64,000 bases of DNA from Halicephalobus mephisto. Lineage: Eukaryota > Nematoda > Chromadorea > Rhabditida > Panagrolaimidae. A program made the translations under genes and the position numbers. The notes beneath the pieces are model-generated. The model was not told the DNA's origin. It saw nothing but the letters and a program-made list of their open reading frames with translations, and searched no databases. This document shows positions 43,503-55,800 of this stretch, piece after piece (positions within the stretch are counted from its first letter, which is position 1; every line of letters begins with the position of its first letter). The DNA lies in contig SWDT01000002.1 of the NCBI GenBank assembly GCA_009193035.1, positions 744,001 to 808,000 on the forward strand. Reading direction: 5' to 3'.

Positions 43503-46303
43503 TTAGTTTCTGTTCAACTCATTCAGAATCTCTAAGATCCTCATAAAGAGTCCAACGATGTCCATGTATATCATGATACAGGCAATGATATAATCCTCTT
43601 CAGAATAGTGATTCATAATGGCGTCAATGTCGATGACCAAGTAAGCCGAAAACAACAGAGCTCCAAAGATGCTGATCAAGAAGTCGAACATCGGAGACAT
43701 GAGCAAAATCTAAAAAATCCTTAAATCCATAAAAGTAAAAACCAAAACAAACCTGTAGACATACTGCTCCAATAAAAACACAAGATACAGTAAACAACAA
43801 AGCATAGTGCTTTTGGAAATCTCTTTTGGATTGAAGAGTATAGACAAACAATCCACCAACGACTAGAACAGTAAGCAGTAAAGCTTGAATAACGACTTCT
43901 GCGTCAAAGAAAGTCACGAAACTTCCTACAGTAATTGCTTGAAGAATCGTCCATCCAGCTAGCAAAAAGTAATTCAATGGAACAGTTCTTGCATGGACAA
44001 ACATGGCAATCAATACTCCAATTGATCCAAACATTGACAATAATAATATCCATGATCTAAAATTTTTTAAAATTATAAATTCCAAAATCTAAAAAACTTA
44101 AAACTCCAATTTCCAAAATTTAAAGAAATTAAAAATAACAAATTTCTAAAAAATTAAAATAAAAAATAATAAATTTCAAAAATATCTAAAACAATTAAAA
44201 ATAATAAATTTCGAAAATATCTAGAAAAAATAAAAAATAATAAATTCCGAAAATTTCTAAAAAAATTAAAATAATAAATTTCGAAAATTTCTAAAAAAAT
44301 TAAAAATAATAAATTTCTAAAAAAATCAATTAACATTAATTTTTAAAAACTATCACGCGATTAAAAATTATAAATGCATCTTCACGAAACTAGCTACTTG
44401 TCAACATTCTTAAAAATTATTAAATGACATTCTAAAACGACTAACGAAAATACTTCTTTAAAATTACATATTTTCAATCCAAAAAACTACTTTCGAAACT
44501 ACATGTCATTAAATTCCAATCAAAAATTTCAAAATTCTAGTTTAAATTATTTACATTCACATGATGATTGTTCTACAGTTCTAGATTTCGAACGAAAACG
44601 TGCTATTGCTATTAAAAAAATGAATTCTGAAAAATCACACATTTCTTCAACAATATCGCAATCTCCTCCACCACAAAAACCAGCCATAGGACAAATAAAA
44701 AAACAAATAAGTTTGGGTGAGTTTATTTTTTATTTCTTTTTTTAATCTTTTTGAAATTTCAAAACCGGAAATCACGGCGAAATCTCCAGCATATGTCAGA
44801 TTAATCTTTTTTTAAATTTGTTTATAAACTTTTAAAATGTTACAGACAGTCGTCCAACCCCACCAAAGATGGTTCGTCGTGGAAAAGTCGGAGTTATGCC
44901 AGAAAATTCCGTTGCTAATCCTGGAAATCGATTTTCCAACAACCATGACCACACAAATACTGTAGCTAACCTATTTCATCATCAATTTCACCACAGAGAA
45001 ACCTATCTTACGGATGAATTACTTGCTAAATTTAGCAAACAAGAATTAGAAGAATATCATCAGTTATTTTCCATGTTTGATACAGACGGAAGCGGTGCCA
45101 TCGGAAGTCAAGAACTTAAAGAAGCTATTATGAGCATTGGGTTGCAGGTAAATGACACAGAAATTGACAATCTCATAAAAGAAGTAAGTTTAAAGTCCTT
45201 AGATATGTCAGTTCATCAATTATTTGCAGGTGGACGAAGACGGCAATGGCGAAATTGATTTTGCCGAATTTTGCGACTGTATGAAAAAAAGCCAAAACTT
45301 GGTCAAGATATCTAATGAGGAAATTGTCCGTCAATGTTTCGAAATCTTCGATCAAGATAAAAATGGCGTTATTACTGAAAACGAATTTAAATATATTGCA
45401 AAAGAAATTGGTGGATTTTCCGACCAACTTGCTGAGTATGTTTTTCACGAATTAGATATCTCGTCAAATGGACATTTAAGTGCTGATCAATTCGCGGCCA
45501 TCGTTGAGGATTATTTGCTTAGTGATAATTACAAAAATTAAATAATTAAAATTAATAAAATTAAATAATTATAATTAATAAAATTAAAATTAAATAATTA
45601 AAATTAAGTAAAATTAGAAACTTACTGTTGTTGAATGAATCCACGGACTCCAGGAGTCAAGTAAAGAATCGTACAAAAGACAACCGTGGCAAGAAACTGG
45701 AAAGATAAAATTCCCAAGACCTTCCGGAGGAATCCTGAAATGGACATATGGATCGACCGTGATGTGAGAGTTGTGTTCTGGACATTCATGTTGCAATTTT
45801 AACTATTTTGAATAAAAATTACAAACAACTGTTTAAAAGTTAACTTTGTTCAACTTTTATCTTTTTATATGGAAGTCTGAACTTCAGAATCCGGGATTCA
45901 GAAGGCCAGTCTTCAATTCTGGCGTCAGATTTACAATCTACAGCCCCGATTATCCCGTTTTAGATATTGGTTGTGGAATTCTAAGGACGTTTATGTCAGA
46001 ATTCCACGTAAAAAAGATAAAAACCACGTAGAATGGTTCATAAACAGTTTTTTGTTTGTAATTTTTGGTTTAAAGTAGTTCAGATTACAACATGTGCCAC
46101 ACAACTGGATCAATTAACAGTTTGGTGGAAATTATACCCATTCTGATGGTGACATGAGCATGAGCAACGGCCCGTTCGCGATCGATACTTTTCTCGGATC
46201 GGAAAAAGAAAGAAGTTCCGTTTTGGCCGTTCTGGACGTCGTCATAGCTCGGAGCATCTCCAAGCTCGGAGTCCTGATCCTCTATCAATGGAATGTGAGC
46301 CAT
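43503..46303 (-). CDS. tmbi-4: TMBIM4/lifeguard-type Bax inhibitor family membrane protein
   Basis: Exons 46138-46303, 45626-45734, 43753-44056 and 43503-43709 give 261 residues. TMBIM4 (GAAP) is a Golgi/ER calcium-leak channel with anti-apoptotic activity. The first exon ends AHVTIRM and splices exactly onto GFLRKVLGIL, reproducing the conserved TMBIM4 entry to TM1. Six to seven transmembrane helices follow. Family marks are FVYTLQSKRDF and, in the last part, an acidic pair in AYLVIDIDAIM (the di-aspartyl pH sensor of the family) and YMDIVGLFMRIL. The acidic, Asp/Gln-rich N-terminus is cytosolic. The start follows a TTTTTTCAG acceptor by 6 bases. Intron 2 (1.57 kb) contains an entire gene on the other strand. 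Confidence 0.92.
44080..44345. repeat. Short-unit tandem repeat in tmbi-4 intron 2
   Basis: About seven units of roughly 37 bp with AAAAATAATAAATTTCGAAA and ATTTCTAAAAAAATTAAAA, just upstream of the nested gene's start. Confidence 0.8.
44503..45541 (+). CDS. Calmodulin-like four-EF-hand protein, nested in tmbi-4 intron 2
   Basis: Exons 44503-44716, 44846-45183 and 45230-45541 encode 287 residues. About 130 N-terminal residues are low-complexity (Ser/Asn-rich, PPPQKP, His-rich HHQFHH), followed by a calmodulin fold. EF loops: DTDGSGAIGSQE (150-161), DEDGNGEIDFAE (186-197), DQDKNGVITENE (225-236) and DISSNGHLSADQ (260-271). Loops 1-3 have full ligand sets ending in Glu. Loop 4 ends in Gln, so it may bind calcium weakly. 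Nematode CAL proteins share this extended plan; the exact paralog is not assigned. An alternative start is the Met at residue 80. The gene lies wholly in an intron of the opposite-strand tmbi-4 gene. Confidence 0.88.
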
Positions 46304-46875
46304 GGTTGTCTGAAAAAAGTGTATATATGAACGAGTAGAAAACAAAAATTAAAACCATATAGAAATTAAAAACAAACATTATTACAGAGTTATCTCGACG
46401 CGAATTTAAGAACATTACAGAAATTTAAGTATTTTGTATGGTAATTTCAGTTTCACGTGACGGTTATTTCGTAAAATTACATGACTAAGCAGTCATATCG
46501 TAAAAGCCGTAAATAAGCATAGCAACGGAATTATCCCGACGCGAATTTCCACAAGATTCTAAAAGTTCTAATTCCGGATGTTAATTCCGAAAAGCTTCCA
46601 CAGGAATTTTCGAAAATATTTAAAAAATAAAAAAGAAACTTTAAAAAATTAAAAACTAAAAAATAAAAGCCAAATTTTTCTTTTTCATGACATGGGATTT
46701 TCACTGACGTGTTCGTTAACGAGATTATGGCCTGAGGATAACAAAGATAAAACTGCTAAAGCATAAACAGAGAAAATCGATATATGGAGTATTCAACATT
46801 AACAAATCAAAAACGAAAAATCGCGTCGAGACCGCTTGATTCCTGATTCAAAGTGGGTCGTTTCTTTCAATTGGA

Positions 46876-46889
46876 TTTTGGCGGGAAAA
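46876..46889 (+). promoter_or_regulatory. E2F-type site upstream of dpl-1 (site 1)
   Basis: TTTTGGCGGGAAAA is a full match to the classical E2F/DP binding form TTTSGCGGGAAA, 71 bp before the dpl-1 ATG. Confidence 0.7.
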
Positions 46890-46915
46890 AATCAGATCCG
46901 TGTTTTGTGGCAAAA

Positions 46916-46927
46916 TTTCGCGCCAAA
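46916..46927 (+). promoter_or_regulatory. E2F-type site upstream of dpl-1 (site 2)
   Basis: TTTCGCGCCAAA, a palindromic-type E2F site (TTTSGCGC on both strands), 33 bp before the dpl-1 ATG and 26 bp after site 1. Confidence 0.7.
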
Positions 46928-46960
46928 TAATTTAATCCTTGTGCCGTTCCAGGACGGGCC

Positions 46961-48520
46961 ATGAATGCTAGGCCTCAATATTCGACTCAGACTCAAGCAA
47001 ACTCCTCAGATGTAAATCCAGGAGCTCCGTCCAGGATTTATCCGGTTTGTTTTCATATATCAGTTTCTGATTTTAAATATCCGATATATCCCATTTTCAG
47101 CCTCGTGTAGTTGTTCCAGCATCCAGAGTCACCACTGGAAATTATGCCAGTCGTAAGTCCATATATGGATGATTGTTGGAGTGTGATGGTTGTGGTTTTC
47201 AGCAGTTTACCGACCTGTGTACAGTCAGCCGACGTGCAACGCCATGAATCGGCTTGACTCCGTCACTGATGAGAAGCCAGATCTCAAGAGAGTCGGGTAT
47301 GACTCAAGCCAGAGGATTTACAGAACTGCTGACAAATCCCGTGGACTCCGTCACTTCAGTACCAAAGTTTGTGAAAAAGTCAAAGAAAAAGGAAGGACCA
47401 ACTACAACGAGGTTGGTTTTCATTTCTGTCGGTTAAGGCCCTCGATTTCTCTCTAGGTTGCTGACGAACTCGTCAATGAGTACTTTGAATCCTTAACAAC
47501 ACCTCCGCAGTCCTCCGAGAAGCAACAGTACGACATGAAGAACATTCGACGTCGAGTTTACGATGCTCTGAATGTACTGATGGCAATGAACATCATTGAG
47601 AAGGAAAAGAAGGAGATCCGATGGGTAGGTCTCCCGACGAGCTCAACTCAGGAATGTCGCAGACTCGAGGATGAGAAAATTCAGCGACAGGAAAGTATCC
47701 AAAGAAAAACCGAACAGCTTCAAGAAATGGTAATTCAACTGGTTGCATATAAGACTCTTGTTCAAAGAAATCGTGAAAACGAACGCAAAGAAGGAAGAGG
47801 GCCTCCAGAAAGCATGATCTTCCTGCCTTTCATTGTCGTCAACACTAGCAAGGACACAGTTGTGGATTGCTCCATTGCAAGTGACAAAACTGAGTTCATT
47901 TTCCGTTTTGACCAGCCATTCGAGATCCACGACGACATTGAGATTTTGAAGCGGCTTGGACTTGCTCACGGACTGGACAAGTCGAATGTCCCAGACGAAT
48001 ACAAAGAACATATAAGAAATTGCCTTCCACCTGCTTTACGGGGATATGCTGATCAGATTATTGAAGGAACTCTGGTGGAATCGTTTAACGTGGAACCCCA
48101 GCCTCCTGCACCGAAAATCCATGTCCTTCAGCCGGAAAGGAAAGTACCCGTTGTTCGGGCCCTTGCCCCTGTTCAAGCCCGTCCTGTGTATAATCGACAT
48201 AATATCCAAGCCAAACCAGTGGTTTGTTTGGGGTTTTTACAGACTTGGATTGATGTTTTTGTTTTTAGCGTCCGTCTAATGCCCCCATTTACCGACAACC
48301 TATTCGAGCTCATGGTCAACCTTACGCGATTCCTCCTTCTGGTGTTCATCGACAATTTGGCATCCCTCCGAATGGAAAGCCTGTGGTTGTTCGACCAACA
48401 GCTTCACGAGTGACGTACCTCCCTGCAAATGGAAGTGGAACCATGGCAAGACCTCAGAATGAACAAGAGATGCATTACGAAGATATTGCCTATGATGACT
48501 ACCAAAATTACGAGCAGTAA
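46961..48520 (+). CDS. dpl-1: DP family dimerisation partner of E2F
   Basis: Exons 46961-47044, 47101-47152, 47203-47411, 47457-48221 and 48269-48520 encode 453 residues. DPL-1 pairs with E2F proteins (EFL-1/EFL-2) in the DREAM/DRM complex and in cell-cycle, germline and vulval-fate control. The DNA-binding winged helix spans about 95-172: GLRHFSTKVCEKV, TNYNEVADELVNEYF and the DEF box IRRRVYDALNVLMAMNIIEK. It is followed by a leucine-heptad dimerisation helix (about 185-225) and the DP marked-box region with LPFIVVNTSKDTVVDCS and FEIHDDIEIL. The C-terminus is Pro/Arg/Tyr-rich and low-complexity. Two E2F sites lie 33-85 bp upstream of the ATG, so the gene may be controlled by its own product. 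The ZC2HC1 gene follows 214 bp downstream. Confidence 0.95.
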
Positions 48521-48694
48521 TGTTGTTTTTTTCAGACGAGCTCTTTGTGTCGTTTTTCCAAGTTTGTTAGATATTGCAAAGTTGAGTAAAGAGAGTCCGT
48601 TGCCCTGGGACACTTGTTGCTTTATGCATGGACCTCTGCTGAGAGGCTGTTGCCATTTTTCCCTTTTCTGTCATCAAAAGTTTGAATAATTTGA

Positions 48695-49679
<985 letters not shown>

Positions 49680-49847
49680 AATCACAATTCATATTCTTTA
49701 TCAATCAACAAAACACATGATACATTGAGCCACCGGTATCTTCATCATCGGCTCACAAAAACTACATATAATTAATAAAAAATAAAAACCTGTACAGTCA
49801 AAGAGTAAACACCCGGATTTTATAAATAATTTTTTTACCACTAAAAT

Positions 49848-52800
49848 TCAAGCAGAAGGTGGTCCATCAGAAGAATACCGACCAGTATAGCCTGACCCGG
49901 GAGGAGAATCCTCATCTGTTTCCATAGGACAAACAGGATTTTTAACACATTCTTCATAACTCGGCAACGGAGGTGGTATAGGGATCCTAAAACCGTTCAA
50001 TCAATTACAATCCCATTACTGCAAACTTTCAAAGTAGACCCTGTTACGAAATTTTTCAACCACAAACATTTTGAATTTTTTAAAAGCTTCCAGAATCGTC
50101 ACGAAAGCAGCAAACACCGAAAAAGTGAAAAAACCATTTTTAGTAACCAATTGCCAAAATTGCCATATTTTTATTTTCTACGAAAATTTAAAAATTCCAA
50201 CAATACTATCATAAGAAATTCTAGATAGAATTTATTACAAAATTATTTCAAAACAAATCCCTAATTTGTAAAGCAATTATAAAAGAAATAAAAAAAATAA
50301 CGAGCTAATTTTAATACTAATTTACCGAAATTACTATTTTTCTCCATTTAAATAAATTTCATTTTTTCTTTGACAGAAATTCCAAGAAAAAAACTATAGT
50401 AATATTTTAAATAAGAAAAAAACTATATTAATATTTAAAAAATTGCAATATTTCAAATAAGAAAAAACTATATATTACTATTTAAAAAATTGCAATATTT
50501 CAAATAAGAAAAAAACTATATATTACTATTTAAAAAATTGCAATATTTCAAATAAGAAAAAAACTATATATTACTATTTAAAAAATTGCAATATTTCAAA
50601 TAAGAAAAAACTTACATTTTCACCGGAGAAGTATGAGGACTTTGTTCATGTCGAATTTTCCTACTTGTGGGCATTTCATAAGAAGGAAGACTCGAGCTCG
50701 ATCCATGAGCAGAAGTCGGATTCAAGTGTCGTTTTTTACCTGCTTTCAATGGAGAACTTCTAAAAAATGCAAATAATTAATTTATTATTATCCAATTCAT
50801 CCTACGATAATTTATTAATGTCAGAATTATCGTTATTGTAGAAAATCATTGGATTATTTTGTGAATTATGTTCTACATCATCATTAACACCATTCATATC
50901 ATCAGAATCACCTTCAATATCGTCATCTGGAGCTCCATTCGCACATGTACTAGAATTAGAATCTCTTCTTGAGCAATTAAAAGTAATCGGGGATGTCAAA
51001 GGATCACTGCAAAACACAAAAGCTCTAAGATATAAAAAATTCAAAAAGCAAAAAATTAATTCTTAGATAAAATTAAAAAAGCAAAAAACTAATTTTTAGA
51101 TGAAATTCAAAAAGCAAAAGCAACAAAGTATAAAATTAATTTTTCAAATCTAAAAAACTTACGATTCATCATCATTGAGACACAAGTATGAATTAGTTTG
51201 TCCTGATATTGCTGATGATCCTTCAATTTTATATCTATCAGAAGCTACAACTGATTCATAATTAGGCGGATTCTCTTCTAGATTTGTATTTTTTTCTTCA
51301 TCTTCATTTTCTTCAATTTCTTCTTCTTTAAAATCCTCAATCGATTTAATAATATTAGTTAATTTAGAATTAACTTCATTGATAGCATTGTGGTAATTTT
51401 TATCAGGGCCGAGCTAAAAAATTTAAATTAATTAACAAAATCAAATCAAATCAAATTTAAAAGAATAAAATAAAACAAAAAACTAAATAAAATAAAATTT
51501 AAATAAATAAATTAAATTGAAAAAACATAAGATTTATAAAAAAAGTAAAATTCTAAAAGATATAAAACTTTAAAAAACATAAAATCTCACAAACTAAATA
51601 AATTTAAAAAAATTAAATAAATTTAAAAAAAATTAAATGAAATTTTCAAAATTAAAAATAAAACTTACAATCATACGTGAATTTCTCGAATCTACTGCTT
51701 TATCCATACAATTTTTAATATTTTTTAAAGCTTGTATTAATAACAATTCACCAATTAATAATTCTTTAATTTTCGGTTCACTCTGCCATATTGTCAAAAA
51801 ATCAAAAACAATCGAAAAAACTTTGTTAATATGATTCAAACTCGCCAAATAACCACATTCCGTTAACATTCCTCTAATTTTAAATTTCTCATTTCCTAAT
51901 AAAACCATTTTAATTCTTTGATTTTGAAACATGTCTTCAATTTTAATTATTTCTTTAACAATATCCAAAGTTCCTCGAAGTTGTTGATTATCCGATATTC
52001 TGTAATTCAATGCGGAAACAAGTTTTCCTGTCGCTGTTATATTATTAAAACATAAATAACAGCACAATGTCACTAAAATTTCATTTCTTGGACGATTATC
52101 AAGTAACAAAGTGAAAAATCTTTGAAGATTAGTACTGTTTGAAAACCATGCTTGACAATTTTCAGGTACATAGTAACTTTTCGATAAATTTCTTGAATAT
52201 GGATTAATTACAATTTCGTCATTTTTCGGCTTATTCATCGAAGTACATGAAATAAGTAATAATCCAAGCAATTCAAATACTAAATCCAAATCTCTCAAAC
52301 GCAATCGATATTTAAAATCATCTTTAACACCAAAAATAGTTATCATCGAATATAATGCATTTTGTGATATCAATCGTCTTGCTCCATTTAATGAATGTTG
52401 AGAAATCAAAATCAATACATTAAAAATATGATTATTACTTGACGAATCTGACGGCATCGATTTACACAATTGTAGCATTTTCGCAATAACTTCATCTACA
52501 ATCCTATCGACACTAGGATCAATCCGACGTGAACCATTATCACCATCCACCATAGACAGACAAATCATAATAGGTCTATATACCATTATTTCAAATAAAT
52601 TTCTCAATTCACAGCCATTCAAGAACGGCGATGTCAGTGAAATTTGAATAACATTTGTTTTCATGAAGAAAGACGACATAAACCACACACAAACTTCAGG
52701 ACGATGCTTCACTAAAAACTCAAAAGTCTGTTTCAAATCCTCAACATACTTCCTAAAGTCATTAGGGCACTTGATCGCCGTCGTATATAAGAAACACGAG

Positions 52801-55800
52801 AAAATATGAAGTGCTCTTTCAGCCAATCGAATCTCATCCCTAAAACATAATTATAAATAAAAAAGTAAAAAACACAAAAAATATAAAATAAAATTAAAAA
52901 AATATAAAATTCAAAACAAACCTAATAGCACCACGTGATTGAAGTCCTGCTAATCTTGTTAAATCTTGAATAAATTTAAAATATCCATTTGTAAATTGAA
53001 ATTTTTCATGTGCAAATTTCAAATTATTTTTTGTAACTTCTTTTTCCCAATAATATGGTAAACGATTTGTAATTCCTCTTCTAGAATGAAGACTCATTGA
53101 ACCAAATCTCATGTCAACAGAACTCATATTTGGCGATGGAATACACGGTGGTGAAGGAGAATGAGCATTTAACGATCTATTAGTGCTTGTTGACACTTGT
53201 TGTGGCGTACTATTCCTAACAGGTATAGCTTCATAAACAAGCATATAAGCAGAAAATCTTCTTTTATCTTTTTCATTTATAATTCCATCATTATAACCAC
53301 CATACCAATTAAATCTAGCATCATTATCATTGTAATCCCATGCCGTAACTTCAATATCATCAAATCTATACCATTGTTGTTTACCATCATCTTTCGTATC
53401 AGCAATAAACGAATAATAATGACCTCCATTTGCTTCTCCTGAATGCACAACCACACCTCTAAGTCTGTAAATCGTCGAATTTTGTTCAATTTCACAATTA
53501 ATCGAATTAGGACTATTCGGATTTTCATTTCTTTCAACTCCTGACGTCGTATACGGTTCCATATCTAGTGTCATCGGAAAATCAAAATAATCAAAGAATT
53601 TAATAGGCGAATTTCTGTTCCAATCCATGTCAAATCTCTTCAATTGAAACACCAAATACGGTGGAAGCTTATTAACACACATTCTTTTAACACAAGTTAC
53701 TTTTTCCTTGCAAATTTCACAAAAATAAGCATTATCGCCTTCTAAAAGATCTCCAGTAACATATTCATTCAACGAAGCCCTCAAATTATTATGTGACCGT
53801 ACATCCACCGCGATAGAAGTAAACAGTTGTTCCTTAATAAACACATGCGGACAATCTCGGCATTTCTTTTGATCACTCAGAGTACCACCAAAGAATTTCT
53901 CAAATAATGCTACACCTCCTGAAGCTTTGAAAACTTCATCCAGAGCATCCGCCAAAGAGTTGAAGAATTCCACAGCATCCTGTTGTTCACGAGTATTCAT
54001 GTCCTGCCCACTGGTGAATCTAAACAATTTCAAAGTTTAGAAAACTTACAAAATTAAAACACAAATTATTGCAAAATCTCCAAAACTCTATAAAAATCAC
54101 AAAAATAAATATAAAAAACTCCACTACAGCAGTGATTTTGTTTTAATTTCACAAACATTCACTTTCTTAAAAATTTCAAAAATAATAACATTATAAAAAT
54201 CAAAAATTTTAGAAACTCCTCTCAACACAAAATTACGGTAGAAAATATAAAACTAAATTTGATTAAAAACTACTTTTTAAACCATCAAAAATCCCATTGC
54301 TTTTAAAATTTAAATAATCTCAAAAAAATCATAAAAAATTTAAAAAAACTTACTGAAAAGTTTCCCAAAAATCTTGTGGAATATAAAATTGTTCATCTGA
54401 TGCAAGAAGATGTGCAAAAATTTTTTGTGTTGAAAATAATAATTTTTTACCATAATTAATTTTTTTTTCTTTTTCATTTAAATTAAATTCTTTTTCTTCA
54501 ATATTATTTATTTTAATTTCTAATATCATTTGACGAAATGGTTCAATCATAAATAATTGTTGTAATACAGAATTCATGTAACATGTTGCACCTGCATTTT
54601 TTAAACCAACAAATACAGTTGGATCACGTTGAAGAAATGGAAATATTGGTTCTGCATTTAATTTTGGAACAAAATCATTATAAAAACTATTATTCAAAAA
54701 TAACAATGCTTCATTCATATTATCTGGATTATCTCGAATTATTTCAATTATCAATTGTAAACATGCCGCAATAGATCCATCAGTTCTACACAACGGTAGT
54801 GTTCTATTCGGTTTGTCCAGATATCCATTACATTCCGATATTAACGACGACGATAAATCACTTAGAACATCTTCTTCTTGTTCAGCACAAAACACCTTAT
54901 AAGCTTTACTAAACGGCATTAAGAATTCATCAAATAATTCATTTAAAAAATTACTTCCACTAGAGCCCAATTTCGACACAAATACTCTCGGCATTAATCT
55001 CAAAATATGCATTGTAGTTTTCAAATAACACGGCAAAAGTTCTTCTTTTTCATACGTTAAACCAGTATCATGAGCCAAATTTTTCGTATTTTCCAGCCAA
55101 GTAGTAACTTGAGCAAATTTTTCTTCCGCTTTATGTAGTCCAATTTTTTCTATTTGACAGTAATTCAATAATTGAAACAAACATTCAAAATATTCCGTTG
55201 ATCTTCTAAAATTATTTTCCACAATCGGCAACACGGCAAACATTGCATCTATCATACAACTTGCTTTAGGTCCTGTTTCACCTTCAATTTCTGGAAATTG
55301 TTGCAACATAACAAAGAAACATTTAGACATCTTTTTTCTGACACGTTCCGAATTCGAATGTAGCATTCCATCAATCACAAATTCATAAAAATTCGGTTTC
55401 GTTGATGATTCTTCTGTAATAATCGCATTACCAGAGAGCAGACACTCCGGAGTGTGAAATAATTCATAAACATCTGGACAAAATTGAGAACCATCTACAA
55501 ATGCATCCAAAGCTTCAATAGCCAACATTTCACATAACGAATCACTTCGATCATTAAGTTTCATATTCATCAGATCTTCTATAAAAGAAGACGCAATACT
55601 AGATTCCGTATCTGATGTAACAGAAGATGAATCCATCAAATCACAATCAATTACTTCTGGAATAACAGGTGGTGGTTTCCTACAAGTAACAACCGAAACA
55701 CTTCCACGAGTAGCAGTCCACGATGTAAAAAACAAAGCATACAAAATATTCCTTGGCACAACATACTTCTCCGCCCCCTCTAGCAATTCCCTCCGATGTT

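Larger units (their letters stand above)
46304..46960. promoter_or_regulatory. Divergent promoter region of tmbi-4 and dpl-1
   Basis: 657 bp between divergent ATGs. The dpl-1 side holds two E2F-type sites (separate entries). The remaining sequence has two loosely repeated blocks (around 46378-46440 and 46510-46580, both with TTATC(T/C)CGACGCGAATTT) but no coding sequence. CCGTTCCAG ends 9 bases before the dpl-1 ATG, a likely trans-splice acceptor. Confidence 0.6.

Noticed and set aside
46085..46345. A separate small gene upstream of tmbi-4
   Set aside because: Its frame splices exactly onto the next exon and supplies the conserved N-terminal TIRM-GFLRKV junction of TMBIM4, so it is the first tmbi-4 exon.
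50395..50612. CRISPR-like array
   Set aside because: Units are contiguous 47-bp copies without unique spacers, in a eukaryotic intron; it is a minisatellite.
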